A stretch of 64,000 nt of DNA from Pinus tabuliformis (GCA_031772625.1 CM062819.1:822593503-822657502); one strand, 5' to 3'; shown: positions 43,804 to 56,139, numbered from the stretch's first letter. Notes: generated by a model not told the origin, from the sequence alone. Program-made: numbers and translations.

Positions 43804-44702
43804 GGTACCTCAAGGATCATACCCCTCATCGCCTATAGTGGCACATGAGCATCCCACTTCTTCTTTAGTAGCACATGAGCACTCATGGCACAATCGTCAT
43901 CCTCCTCGACTTCTTTCTCTGCCTTCGCTGGCATTGCCTTAGAGTCAGAAGCCTCTCCCTTACTCTTCTTCCTCGAACACTAGTCGCATAGTGACCTAGT
44001 TCCCCATAATGGAAGCATTTGACCTTGGAGAGGTCCTTCTTCTTCCTCTTCTCCTACTTTCCCGCAGATGCCAGAGCTGCATCCTCTTCATCTTCCTTCT
44101 TGATCTGGACTCCTTTGCTGCTACTTCCCATCTTGGTTATTCGTTTGATCTCCTCTTGGCGAAGAGCCACCCACAGTTCTTCCTAATCTGGAAGACTCGC
44201 CCTGCCCAGTATGCTCTGGACAAATGTCTCCCAATCCTCAGAGACTGCGTTAAGTGTGGTCCTCACCATCAAATCTTGATCCAGCGTGGTCCCTATGGAA
44301 GTCAGTTGGTTCTGGATCTCCTTCAGCCAACCGAGGAAGAGATCTATCTGCTCCCCCTTCTACATCTGGTGTGACCTTATTGATTCTCAAGGAGCATCTT
44401 CCTCGCACGGTAGTATGTTGGTACAATGTCTTCAAGGTGTCCCACATCTCCTTTGTCGTTTCCTTCTCAACAATATGTTGGACCACATGATCCTTGACCC
44501 CATCAAGGATGATGCATTTTGCCTTGGCCATTACCTCCTTGTACCTTGCATTAGCTATCGAGTCAACTGGGATAGCCATTACTTTCAAGGCGAAGCCCTT
44601 GATGCGATGTCTGTCTAGAATGGACAGGATCTTGGCCTTCCAGACCACAAAGTTGGACGCTCCGTCCAGCCTATCCTGATCCCTCAACCCATTCACGACC
44701 AT
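43804..44702 (-). pseudogene. E5 gag (copia type)
   Basis: Starts at ATG 44702 (VNGLRDQDRLDGASNFVVWK) with the UBN2/DUF4219-type copia gag core: AKCIILDGVKDHVVQHI, TTKEMWDTLKTLYQ. After about residue 105 the frame shifts. Later pieces in other frames show the C-terminal region, including a degenerate zinc knuckle (about 43990-44020) and a SAHAPL-like tail near 43870. E7 sits at the very end. Gag would build the particle. The rest of the polyprotein is missing. Confidence 0.82.
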
Positions 44703-44721
44703 CTCTTTGCTCTTCTCTGTC

Positions 44722-44875
44722 GACTCTTTCGAGTCTCTTTACTTCCCGCCTAGAAGTTCTCGGTTCGACTCCTGCTGAGTCGCTCTACTTCCCGTCTGGA
44801 ATTTCTCGGTTTGACTCCTCCAAGTCTCTCTACTTCCCGTCTGGAAGTTCTCTTTTGGACTCCCTTTGAGACCTG
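44722..44875 (-). repeat. 45-bp minisatellite in the E5 leader
   Basis: Starts at 44722, 44767, 44813 and (partial) 44858. Each unit opens GACTC and contains TACTTCCCG and GAAnTTCTC. The first two units have perfect GACTC...GAGTC palindromes with 4-5 bp loops. It lies between the PBS and the gag start, in the RNA leader. Confidence 0.7.
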
Positions 44876-45378
44876 ATTTCCTTCTCGGAAATCCTTCGGC
44901 TAACCGTCAAGTTGCCCCTCTCCAATTGTCTGTGCAACTGCAATGCTGATTCAGATTCCTTGGCTAGAAAATTGCCTAAGCAACAACTCCCTCTACCTTG
45001 GTTTTGCCCTATTAGGTATTGTTATGACCACAATACCCCACAAGCTTCGCTCTCACAAACTGCCCACAGCTTCCTATGCCCCAGTAACTAAAGGATTGAG
45101 CCTCTAGGTTCTATGCAATCCCGGCACTGGCAAAAATAGCTCCCTCAGCCACTACGTCAACCATCCTGGTCTCTGTGTGGCTATGCATGAGCCTCTTTCT
45201 ACCCTCCTTAGCCTCTGTGTTGGCCTCTCTCTGGTCCAGACTGATGACGCAGTTCCTCTGTGTCAACCCTTCCTCTGTTGCTTTCTGCAAGGATCATCTA
45301 TGTCACTCGAGACAGCGGAATCTGTTGCAAATGCTCTGCTCAGCTGATGCCTTCATCTTTCCTGTGATCTGTAACCAC

Positions 45379-45390
45379 GCTCTGATACCA
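45379..45390 (-). other. E5 primer-binding site (tRNA-iMet)
   Basis: The minus strand reads TGGTATCAGAGC directly after the right LTR. Exact match. Confidence 0.85.
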
Positions 45391-46376
45391 TGTTGAATTT
45401 TCTAAATCTATTCGTTAGAAAATTAATCTGTATTTTGCTGGTTTATTTCTTCTACTTGTAAATTCTGAACAAGTTATTTAAAACATTTAAATACCGAAAT
45501 TAACACAATACAGTCACAACATCTATAGATCATCAGTTGAAAGAAAATAAACACACAAGTGACACCATTATTTTTGGACAAATGTCCCCGGAAAAACTGA
45601 ATGTGAGAAAATCGATGCAACTATTTTGAGGGTTTATTACTATGCAGTATTTCCTTGAGTACAATGTGCCTAACCAGCTCACCTGACAGAGAAAAATACA
45701 CAACAATACCTCTCTATCTGGAAACAAGTATTCAGAAAACCTGTCCCATGAAACCCTCTTCGGCGACCTTGAAGCTCAGCGCTGGCCCTTTTGGCCTCTG
45801 TGTCAGCCCCCTGTTGCACTGTGTTAGCCCCAAGACCCTCTGCGTCATCTCTCTGAGGCACTGCGCAGTGTCTGGGACCCTCTGCATCACTCCTGCAACC
45901 TCTGCGTGGATGACGCAGTTCCTCTAGCCTCCACATTGTCTCTATTGGGCTTTGCGTGGCCTGCTCTGGTTGTTGCTCTCGCTCTCTGCTTCTGCGCTAG
46001 TCTCTTTGCACTGTCTCTCCCTCTCTGCCCTGTACTCATTGTCTCTCGTTGTTGATCATTGATTCACTTTTTCTTAGCAACCCCACTCTAGCAAAATGAA
46101 TGATTGATCACTCTGGTGTCTTTTCCAACTGACCCTCAAGCCTCTTTTTATACTTTTCTCGTTGGTCCTTCAACGGTCGAGCTTAAATCTCTAATCAACG
46201 ACTAAGATTAGATTTGGCTTGATCTATGACTTTTGGAACCTTCTAACCCAGTTTTATATTAATACCCATTAATATTATTTTTTTCCTAAGTTTAGACTTA
46301 GGAACTCCGTTAAAAATATTAATTATTTTAATATCTCCCAAACCAGGTATAATTTGTCCAAACCATTTCTGGGTCT

Positions 46377-46967
46377 TTGTTATGACCTATCTACAAAGTA
46401 CTTTAATGTTAATATTAAAAGTACTTTAACAAATCATAAAGAAATATATTTAATTAAATTATAAATGAAATACATATATACGTGACCATAACAAAGTTAT
46501 AGATGATACGTGACATGGAAGGTATCACCAGAGGGTTAAGCGGTGGGCTACTGATGGAAGAGCGGCCACTACCAAGAAACTTGATAAAAACTACTGAGCA
46601 GAATTTTAGAGGGGGGGACAAGGAAGGTAAATAAGGGAGGAAAGGAAAACTGAAGGAGGAAGAACATCATAAACTGAAATTATCCACAGGAAGAGCGCGG
46701 ATTGTTCTGAGGTTCTGGGCATGGGGGAACAGTCTGCTTCAACTCAGAAGCTTACTAGACTGAGTAGCCAGGTTCTGCTCAGTTTGGCTGGGTGGATTCG
46801 GTCTTTTGGTAACCGAAGCAGGGAGCTGGAGGCATCTTCAACCGCAGGGGCACAGGTAGGTACCTCAGCAGTTCTGTTAGTTGATTTTGTAAGATTTCAA
46901 GAAATTATTTACAAGTTCATGATATAAACTCCTTTATTGTATTTACATCTGTTTTATGGTCTTTACA
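46377..46967 (+). repeat. E6 5' LTR
   Basis: 591 bp, TGTTATGACC...TTTACA. Closely matches 55048-55632, differing by scattered substitutions and small indels. The inserted AGGTAAAT-type difference lies near 46625. Confidence 0.88.
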
Positions 46968-46969
46968 TT

Positions 46970-46981
46970 TGGTATCAGAGC
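46970..46981 (+). other. E6 primer-binding site (tRNA-iMet)
   Basis: TGGTATCAGAGC two bases after the 5' LTR. Exact match to plant tRNA-iMet. Confidence 0.88.
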
Positions 46982-49487
46982 CAGTTTTAAACCCTTGGGA
47001 TCTTACTGGCCCTAGAAGTAACTAATACTCTGATAACCCATGCTCAATCAAAACCTCAAGGTAGATCATATGCAGTGATGACTTTAGTTGTACCTGGAAG
47101 GACACTAGAACAACTACAACAAATCCTTAACAATGAGCTCTAGCTGGACAGAACAGTGAGCGAATTCAAATGAATTTGCAAGATCAATCTCAAGATCTGT
47201 CCATGCGAGTTCCTCAAGCCAATTATGGCCTGCTCCAGAGAAGAAATAAGCTAATCAAGTCACGGAGTATAAGGCCAAAAACCTTTAGATGGTGCCCAGT
47301 GTCTGAACCAACTTGCTCTAACATTCTGATTTATCATGCCTCTTAACCCTCGGACGGTCCTTGAATTTGAGCCCCTAGAAAGTTACGGTATTGCTTCAAA
47401 GAATTTCCTGAATACAAGGGCCGAAACTGTAGTAAATTACTTCAGAATTTCGCTGGTTTGAGTCTTGAACTTGGACAACTGTTTCAAGGAAAATATACGT
47501 GAATATTAGCAACCAAAAAAAAACACACACACACACATACCTCAGACATAGGTTTATAAATTGAGGTTGAACAGTGCTCAATGTGCTTGCGAGGAAGTCA
47601 CAAACAATTCCAGATTTGCTTCAAAAGAAAGGGGCAAAATCGAGTTACTCAAGCGTTGTTTGAGAGCATGTGTATACAATGCCTAATTAATGGCATTAGA
47701 TGCCATTCATTAGAGAAAATCAAGGTCGTAGGTACCAAATCTCAGAATGGAACCGAATTGTTGAGAATGCTCCTTCTTTGAGTTTCAACCTTCTTTAGGG
47801 CTATATCTCTGAGCATTCTGAACAAATCAGTAACGCGCATGTAGAAGAAGGACCACATAGAGTAGGTTGCTAAGAGGACATGGCTGAATTTGATGTAGAT
47901 TCACCTGCAAGGACATGAAAGTACCCAGCGAAAACCCAGAATCTGAAAGGACTGGACCAGCAGCTTCATGTAAAACCTGAATTTTTCCTACAACCTAAAT
48001 CCTTAGAGAGATGAAAAATGGTCTAAATTTTGTGCATTCCTGTAGATTATGCATTCATGTATGATTGTTAAGGATCTCAGTACAAATACAAAGGCTTTCC
48101 CTTTTGTCTTCGCCTGTTTTAAATAGGTCTCGGGCAGGTTCCAAGGGCAAGTTCCAAGGTCGGACATCCCGGCTCAACACAGAAACTGTTTTGGTTAATG
48201 GATTTTATAAGGTATAAAGAGGATTTAATATTACATTATATAAACATATTGCGTTTAAAAGAAAATTTGATGTCTTTGCAAAAATACCATACCTCTGGGC
48301 ACGTTAACATAATATATGGTATTGTTAGAAAATCAATGATAATTAAAACGTCATTATATATATATATATATATATATATATCTTAATTCACCGGTTAAGG
48401 TAACTGCGGAATATATATTATAACGCAGGCATTTTAAAAGCCCTAGCCTCCGGCGGTTCGACCAGCGGTAACCTGGCAACACCCGGGTCTGTACTGTGGC
48501 AAGGTATTATTCTACCACCCGACGTTTGAACCTGTGGCGCTATGACTCTACACGCCAATGGTTTAGATCCTCTGTGTCACCTCCACGCTTGTAACCCCGA
48601 CGTTACTTGACATGTAGCAGACCTTCTAGAGACGTCATTGGCACGATTAGTATGCTTCTCATGTTTACGATAATGGCGTAGAGGAGAGATATGAGTATGT
48701 TGCACGCCTTTAAGGAGACGCATTTAATCTCAGTGTTTCACCTTTCTATTACATAATTATTTACGGTATGAAGTTTCCAACCTCTGCTTCGTGCCACTGT
48801 TTCGACGGTGATTGTTTCATTCGCCTCAACACTACAGTATGGGTTTTATATTGTAAATTATCTGCCATTGCATAAATAACATATATGATATCAGCCGTAT
48901 AGTTTGATTAACATGGTTTTGATACAGGTAAATTTTATATACCAAACTTTTACCATAACTTAAATACATAATAATACACTCCATCATTTTTTGAACTTTG
49001 GTATATATTTCAGTGTCGTTAGGTTTTCAACTATAGTTTATAACTATATATACACCCACCATGGAGAGTATCATAGGAATAACATCAACATTATGTTTCA
49101 ATTATATATATATATAATAATTACGTTATGTAGGAAAATTATATTCAAATTAGATTATCATAATCATTAGGACATAGTATAATTTTAAATTAATTAATAA
49201 GTGTTAATCGAAGGAAATCTAGTTTATTGTATAAAATTAAAGTGTCTGTTTAAAAGACCCATGCATTAGAAGCATATTATTGTGCATAAAAATAGAAAAA
49301 CCTTGCATTAGGACAAGGAGGTCGCGAGACCACCCTCCTTGACCTCGGTACCAGTAAGATCTGCCTAGCAGATAAAAATAGCAAAACTATACCCGTTTGA
49401 AAATGCGAAATTGCAAAATATATGTTAAATCTGAATAAATACCTTAAATTTTTACAAATTTTCTTTATATATATAGGAATCATTACG
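46982..49487 (+). other. E6 long untranslated leader
   Basis: About 2.5 kb between PBS and gag with no convincing ORF. It contains a CA microsatellite (47521-47537), a TA run (48356-48380) and a GC-richer island (about 48425-48700) with CGGCGGTTCGACC-type words. Unusually long for a chromovirus leader, so an older insertion within it is possible, but no element ends were recognised. Confidence 0.5.
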
Positions 49488-50640
49488 ATGGTAAGGACAT
49501 ATGAGCGACGACGACGTGATCGGGCAGCATCACCATCATTAATGCCACCACCATCGTCATCACCATCTCCATCACCACCACCACCATCAACACCAACCGC
49601 TCCAGCACCGGAGTTGACCGTAATAATGAACTCATTGGAAGCCTTATTGGAAACATTAAAAGGGTCAACCATGGCTAAGACCAAAGAAGAACTTCAACTC
49701 TTAACAACCAATTCAGCGGAACCAAAGTATTGTGGGTATAAAAGATCAAAGGAAGATATTTCTATGGAGCTTCAGAAAATTAAACTCCCAGAATTTTCAG
49801 GAGGTCGAGCTGGAGAACGTGCTGAGACGTGGTTAGAAGGAATGAACAGATGCTTTAAATTAAGAGAATATTCTTCTTTTGCAAAAACAAAAATTGTTGT
49901 ATTTCGATTAAAGGAAAGTGCCTTGATTTGGTGGGGAAATCTAGAAAAATAACTGCACCTTACATCGGATAATGTCCCTTGGGAATTGTTCGAGGAAAGA
50001 TTCCGTACAAAGTATTTACCCCCATACTTTCAACAACAGTAAGCCAGAGCCTTCCATATCTTAGTTCAGGGTAATAAAACAGTGGAAGAATATGAGATAA
50101 GGTTTATGGAGCTTGTAAAATACATTCACTACTTAGATTTTGATGAACGTCAAGCTGAACGCTTCATATTTGGGTTAAATCCTCGCATCAGGGCCTTGGT
50201 GAGCATGTGGAAACCATCATCAGTAGCTGAGGCGGTAGAATGTGGTCGTTATGCAGAAGAACATCTAGGAATCAAAAAGGATGTAGGGCCAGCAGAACCT
50301 TTACAATCAAGATTTCCAGGAAAGACTCCCCGAAATTTCTTCAGGGGAGGTAGCTCAAGGCCACCTTATGGTAATAGATTTATCTCAAGAAATGTAGGAA
50401 CAAGAGCTCCCATGGCAGTTAATACTATAGCCGTTGAATCATCAAACACCAGTCCATGGACATCTCGTGGAACTACCAATAGAGGAAGAAATTCGAGAGG
50501 AAACAACATGAGAGGACAAAGCTCTTTATCTAGAAATTCACGTCCTAATTCAAGAGGATCAACACGGGTTAATTGTTGGGTATGTGGAGGACCGCATTTT
50601 CAACGTGATTGTCCAAAAGTTTCGTCAAGTATATTGCATA
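49488..50640 (+). pseudogene. E6 gag
   Basis: Likely start ATG 49488 (VRTYERRRRDR); an earlier in-frame ATG at 49422 adds a hydrophobic stretch unlike gag. A Ser/Pro-rich N-terminal tail precedes the Retrotrans_gag core ([51 protein letters not shown]). Two TAA stops interrupt it (49950-49952, 50040-50042) in an otherwise continuous frame. The C-terminal part is Arg/Gly/Ser-rich with one zinc knuckle [13 protein letters not shown] (C-x2-C-x3-H-x4-C). Confidence 0.88.
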
Positions 50641-51509
50641 GGACTGGAAAGGAACCAATATCAAATAATCAAGGTAATCATAGAATTTATGCAGTAGTCA
50701 ACAACGACCAAGCAGCACATCAATCCACTGTAGTGGAATCTTCAGGTACTATTAATGGTATAAAACTCAAAACCTTATTTGATACTGGTGCCATAGATAG
50801 TTTCATTTCATCATATGCATTAAACAAATGTGGGTTGGCAGCTCGCAGACAAAATGATTTCAGACAGGTGGAAATGGCCTTAGGAGAACTCCAATCCGTA
50901 GACTTAAGTGTGGATCAATGCAAAATTGACCTAGGGGTCTGTACGACTAAACTGAAAGTTTATGTCACAGCCTTAGGAACTTATGATCTTATCATAGGTA
51001 TGGATTGGCTAGAAGCTCATGAAGCTTGGGTAGATTGTTATGGGAAAAGAATTCTAGGTATAAATGATGAAAGAGAAGCGATCCAAATTCAAGGAATCAA
51101 GAGAAAAGTATCTTTACACTACATATCAGCAATGAAAATGAAGCGTTGCTTAAAAAAAGGTTGTCAAGCATATGTAATTCAAGAAGTAAGTAAAGAAAAA
51201 GGGCCATCCTTAGAACAATATCCAATGTTAGTCGAATTTCCGGATGTATTTCCAACGGAACTACCAGGATTACCCCCTGTAAGAGAGTTAGACCTCACTA
51301 TTGAATTAAAACCTGGTACTCAACCAATCTCTAAAACACCTTATAGAATGACAGCTCCAGAACTTCAAGAATTGCAAATTCAATTGAAGGAACTATTGGA
51401 TATAGGACATATTCGACCCAGTATATCACCTTGGGGTGCTCCTGTAATTTTTGTCAAGAAGAAAGATGGATCCTTAAGATTATGCATAGATTATCGAGAC
51501 TTGAATTGA
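50641..51509 (+). pseudogene. E6 protease and start of reverse transcriptase
   Basis: The aspartic protease carries [12 protein letters not shown] (catalytic DTG intact) and [13 protein letters not shown]. The RT fingers follow: [37 protein letters not shown]. The frame stops at TGA 51507-51509 at a position where Arg (CGA) is expected, and continues unchanged beyond. Confidence 0.88.
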
Positions 51510-52769
51510 GCTACAGTAAAGAATCGATATCCTATGCCTCAAATCGATGATCTTTTTTATCAAATGAAAGGAGTTGTTGTCTTTTCAAAAATTGATCTTC
51601 GATCAAGCTATCATCAACTAAGGATTTCTGAAAGCGATATTTCTAAGACCACATTCCGGACACGTTTTGGACATTATGAATTTACTGTGGTACCATTTGG
51701 ATTAACAAATGCACCAACAGTATTCATGAATCTTATGAATAGTGTTTTCCGCGAATATCTTGATCAATTTGTACAAGTATTTTTAGATGATATTCTCATC
51801 TATTCCAAGAATAAGAAAGAGCATGAAGATCATTTACGGATAGTATTGTCCTGCCATAGAAAACATCAGTTGTATGGAAAATTATCCAAGTGTTCATTCT
51901 TTCAGGAAAAGATTCATTACTTAGGTCATATCATATCAGGTGAAAGGATTTCAGTGGACCCTGAGAAGGTAAAAGCAATCATGGAATGGCCAATACCAAA
52001 AAACGCACATGAAGTATGAAGCTTTATGGGTTTAGCCGATTACTACCGAAGATTTGTGGAGGGATTCTCCAAAATTGCAAAGCCGATCACAACCCTTCAA
52101 CGTAAAGGTGTTAAATATGAATGGACTGAGGAATGTAATAAAGCATTCTCTGAATTCAAAAGACTACTAACCAGTGCATCAATCTTAAGAGTCCCTGATA
52201 TGAACAAAGATTTTACGGTATGTACTGATGCATCTAAACAAGGGCTGGGTGCAGTATTGATGCAGGATAGAGGAGTAATAGCATATGGCTCCAGAAAGTT
52301 AAAACCTCACGAAGAACTCTATGCTACTCACGATTTAGAGTTAGCCGTTGTAGTACTAGCTTTAAATATTTGGAGACACTCTCTAGTAGGGCGAAGTTTT
52401 ACGCTTAAAAGCGATCATCAAAGTCTACAATATTTGTTCACCCAAAAAGACTTAAATGCTAGACAAAGACGATGGAGTGAATTCCTAAATGAATATGACT
52501 TTGGAATATCATATATTAAGGGAAAAGAAAATGTAATAGCAGATGCTTTAAGCAGAAGACCACGGATATTCTCTCTCATACCTATCAAAGTAGACTTAAG
52601 GCAACGAGTATTAGAATATCTCATAAAAGATAGCTGGTATTTAAAGGTGAGATCTGGTCTTGAGGGTAAAAAGCCAAAAGAATCTAAGTTTGAAGGATAT
52701 GAACTAGAAGATAATGGAATCTTACGGTTCCATGGAAGGATGTATATTCCTGATAATAAAGATCTTTGA
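51510..52769 (+). pseudogene. E6 reverse transcriptase palm and RNase H
   Basis: RT palm with [26 protein letters not shown] and the catalytic box [12 protein letters not shown], thumb with [22 protein letters not shown] 52017-52019 (again a likely Arg codon) separates it from RNase [54 protein letters not shown], with acids of the catalytic set present. Ends at TGA 52767-52769, same frame onward. Confidence 0.9.
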
Positions 52770-53666
52770 GACATTATCCTTAAGGAAGCCCACAGAGCAA
52801 TATATTGTGCACATTCTGGAGTAAAGAAAATGTATTTGGATACTAAGAAACTCTTCTTCTGGTCGGGCATGAAACGTGATATCGCTCAATTTGTTGCAAA
52901 ATGTTTGGAATGTCAACAAGTAAAAGCAGATCATTGTCATCCAATGGGTCCCTTACAACCTCACGACATTCCTATGACCAAATGGGAGATTATTTCTATG
53001 GATTTTATCACTAGGCTACCTCTTACTTCTCAAAGACACAATGTCATTCTAGTAGTAGTGGATAAATTAACAAAAAGTTCCCATTTCATTCCCGTAAGAG
53101 ATACTTACGAAGTTGCTGACGTAGCGTGATTATTCATAAATGAAATTATCAGATTTCATGGAGTACCTAAGAAGATTATATCCAATAAAGATTCACGATT
53201 CACTTCAAGATTTTGGACTTGCATGCAGTCAGCCTTAGGAACTCAACTAAATTTGAGCACTACTTATCATCCTGAAACTAATGGGAAAACAAAAAGGGTA
53301 AATCAAGTACTTGAATATATGTTGAGAATGCATGTTATGGATCAGCAATCACACTGGGAAAAGTACTTATCCTTAGTCGAATTCGCATACAATAACAGTT
53401 ACCACCGTTCGATTGGAATGCCTCCATTTGAAGCGTTATACGACAGACCTTGCAGAACACCGTTAAGTTGGGACAGGTTAGAAGATCGAGTGATAATAGG
53501 ACTAGAGTTAATCCAAGAGGAAGAGCAGGTAAGACAAATTAGACAGCGGTTAAAGGAAGCACAAGATAGACAAAAGAGTTATGCTGATGCTCACAGAACT
53601 GCTAGGAAGTATGAAGTAGGGGATCAAGTTTTCATCCGCATCAAACCAAATAAAAGTACTATTTGA
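52770..53666 (+). pseudogene. E6 integrase with two catalytic acids lost
   Basis: HHCC finger (H...H before 52830, then CLECQQVKADHCHP) and DDE core. The first Asp is present (SMDFITRLP). The second acid is Asn in IISNKDSRF (AAT at 53184-53186), and the acid expected in the GQTERVN-type motif is Lys in NGKTKRVNQ (AAA at 53292-53294). Both are G-to-A type changes. TGA stops at 53127-53129 and 53664-53666 lie in the same frame. Confidence 0.88.
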
Positions 53667-54040
53667 TTTGGAAAAGGGACAAAGTTGTCACCCCGATTTA
53701 TTGAACCATTTAAAGTCATGGAAAGAGTTGGACCTGTCGCCTATCGTCTAGCACTGCCACCTCACCTGCATAAAATTCATAATGTATTTCATGTATTTGT
53801 ATTAAGACATTATATAGTTGATCAATCTCATAACCTTCAATGAAAGGAACTGCAGGTATCGGACGAGGGAATTATATCGGTCGAACCATTATGTATACTG
53901 GAACGTAGGGTTCTACAACTCAGGAATCGTTTGGTAGACCAAGTTAAAGTCCAGTGGGACAAGTATAGTCCTGGATCAAATAATTGGGGAAATACAGAGA
54001 ACATATGTCAAAAATACCCTAATCTGTGTCAATTTTGAAG
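53667..54040 (+). pseudogene. E6 integrase C-terminus and chromodomain-like region
   Basis: The frame continues [20 protein letters not shown], then [16 protein letters not shown], the usual end of chromoviral integrases. It then shows LERRVLQLRNRLVDQVKVQW, a chromodomain-like segment with the VKVQW strand, but with NNWGN where the ATWE-type motif is expected. One further stop lies in it, after SHNLQ. Confidence 0.75.
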
Positions 54041-55035
54041 AACTTTAAACTATGTTTTGTATATATTTACTTTACTACAAATCAGAGACTCAGAACCATT
54101 TTAAATGATCATATATAAACGTGAATTTTTATGGCATAATATCTGTTTAAATTTCGCTGGTACATGGATACCAAGATGGAATATGTTATTGATCTTACTA
54201 AATCATAGTTGTTAAAGTAAAGTTTAAAGTATTTAAGTGATTTTGCTTGTGATGGGAATTAAGATATCATAATTATGTTTTATTTATGCGTATCAATATG
54301 ATTGATGAGATAGAAATCAAAGAATAAATTACATTTTAATATGAAAATCAATGACATGAATAGAATATGGCAAAATATATTACACTGTAGTTGACATATG
54401 TGAATTATACGTAAGTTATTTTGAATATGTTAATGCACATTTGCATGGACAAGTGTTTAAGATTGTAGATAATATTCGTTACCAAAATGACCACGTGATG
54501 ACAGAACCTCAGAACAATTAAGGCTCAAAGAGATTCTATGATAAGGTATTAACTCTAATTCTATTGGGAGGGGTGGAGATGTTGCCTACCATTTATCCTC
54601 CGAACCCTAGAGTCATAGGAGGATTGTGCGAATCACGCTCCCCTAGATGTGTGATAATGACTGTCGGATGCCTACTGGGAATCAGGTCGGTATAACCGAC
54701 GTTGTCATACTTAGAGTTTATGAATGGTTAGGTCAGTAAAATTGATGCTATGACATACTCCAGTAGAGGACGGATAGGATGGGAGCGGAAGAGATTAGGA
54801 AGGATAGGATGGTTTTAGAATAGCTTGGGAACCTGGTTAGGGCAAGGCATGACCATTAAAATCATAAACCTAGAAGTATTCAAAACACCAATTTTATAGT
54901 ATCCTTACATTAAATAAAAATTTAACCTCGATTTACAATCCTAAAAAGAATGTACTAATTGCTATCATAAGTAATCAGATAAGATAAAAACAAAAAACAA
55001 AAAAAAAACTCTAACTTCGGGACTAAGTTTTCTAA
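54041..55035 (+). other. E6 3' untranslated region
   Basis: About 1 kb, AT-rich, no ORF. Contains a TATAATATCTG-type AT stretch and a GGATAGGATGG repeat near 54770-54820. Confidence 0.6.
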
Positions 55036-55047
55036 AGGGGGAGTGTA
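55036..55047 (+). other. E6 polypurine tract
   Basis: AAAGGGGGAGTGTA (55034-55047) ends directly at the 3' LTR start TGTAACGACC. Confidence 0.8.
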
Positions 55048-55632
55048 TGTAACGACCTATCTACAAAGTACTTTAATCTTAATATTAAAAGTACTTTAAC
55101 AAATCATAAAGAAATATAATTAATTAAATTATAAATGAAATACATATATACGTGACCACAACAGAGTTATAGATGATACGTGACATGGAAGGTGTCACCC
55201 GAAGGTTAAGCGGTGGGCTACTGGTGGAAGAGCGGCCACCACCAAGAAACTTGATAAAAACTACCGAGCAGAATTTTAGAGGGGTGACAAGGTAAAGAAG
55301 GGAGGAAAGGAACACTGAAGGAGGAAGAACATCATAAATTGAAATTATCCACAGGAAGAGCGCAGATTGTTCTGAGGTTCTAGGCACGAGGGAACAATCT
55401 GGTTCGACTCAAAAGCTTACTGGACTGAGTAGCCAAGTTTTGCTCAGTTTGACTGGGTGGATTCGGTCTTTTGGTAACTAAAGCAGGGAGCTGGAGGCAT
55501 CATCAACCCCAAGTGCACAGGTAGGTACCTCAGCAGTTCTGTTAGTTGATTTTGTAAGATTTCAGGAAATTATTTACAGGTTCATGATATAAACTCCTTT
55601 ACTGTATTTACATCTGTTTTACGATCTTTACA
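55048..55632 (+). repeat. E6 3' LTR
   Basis: 585 bp, partner of 46377-46967, followed by TSD GTCTT. Confidence 0.88.
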
Positions 55633-55716
55633 GTCTTGGAGATCTCATGTGCATTAGCCTCTCCACCAATTTTCATGGCTAGAGTACATTTGATGCTACC
55701 ACAAATCAACAAGAAC

Positions 55717-56139
55717 AAAGGAGATCATTTCCTTATCCAAAATCATCTCTCCCAAATCTTGCAGTTGAGACCTTATGAAGATAACCCTTTATCCTTTGAT
55801 TCCTTCAATTTTGTATAGATGATATCTAAGTTATATGACCTTTCTTATCGCATCTTCAGAGAATAGTTCTACTAGCTTATCATATATCTCTTTTGATGTC
55901 TCCAATCCTATTATATAGGGAATGAGGGGAACTTTGACTAATTTCATAAGAATCCCTTGAGCCCTTTGATCCCTTTCCATGTATTCAGATAATGCTTGAC
56001 CTTCAAATGGTTTGGAGACGTTTCCATTGATATTATCAATGACTTCATTTTCTTCGAGGACTATGTCTATCCTCCTTTTCCATGCAAGGAAGTTCAATGA
56101 CCCAACTAGCATATAGATCTCCTTGCAAAACGAAGTCAT
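55717..56139 (-). pseudogene. E4 gag, N-terminal part
   Basis: Starts at ATG 56139; copia gag core (VGSLNFLAWKRRIDIVLEEN, QALSEYMERDQRAQGILM, TSKEIYDKLVELF). A stop near 55831 breaks the frame, after which SQLQDLGEMILDKEMISFVL follows in another frame up to the E5 insertion. It continues at 29497 on the other side of E5. Confidence 0.82.

Larger units (their letters stand above)
46377..55632 (+). mobile_element. E6: Ty3/gypsy chromovirus nested in the E5 LTR
   Basis: LTRs 46377-46967 and 55048-55632 (about 590 bp), perfect TSD GTCTT (46372-46376, 55633-55637). PBS, a 2.5 kb leader, one continuous gag-pol frame and a PPT are in order. Total 9.26 kb. It is the most complete coding element in the window, disrupted only by single-codon stops and point changes. 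C-terminal similarity to a chromodomain places it with Tekay-like chromoviruses (inference). Confidence 0.92.
29498..55711 (-). mobile_element. E5: Ty1/copia-type element with gag only, split by E6 and E7
   Basis: LTRs 29498-30538 and 45391-46376 plus 55638-55711, perfect TSD AGAAC (29493-29497, 55712-55716). The tRNA-iMet PBS (45379-45390) gives the minus orientation. Without E6 and E7 the element is about 4.3 kb. It carries a copia gag near the PBS and then only about 0.65 kb without a recognised domain before the left LTR, so pol is missing. Confidence 0.88.
45391..55711 (-). repeat. E5 5' LTR (right copy), split by E6
   Basis: Pieces 45391-46376 and 55638-55711 join across E6 as GGGTCTT|GGAGATCTC, matching the uninterrupted left copy at 30461-30475. 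Together about 1.06 kb. Confidence 0.85.
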
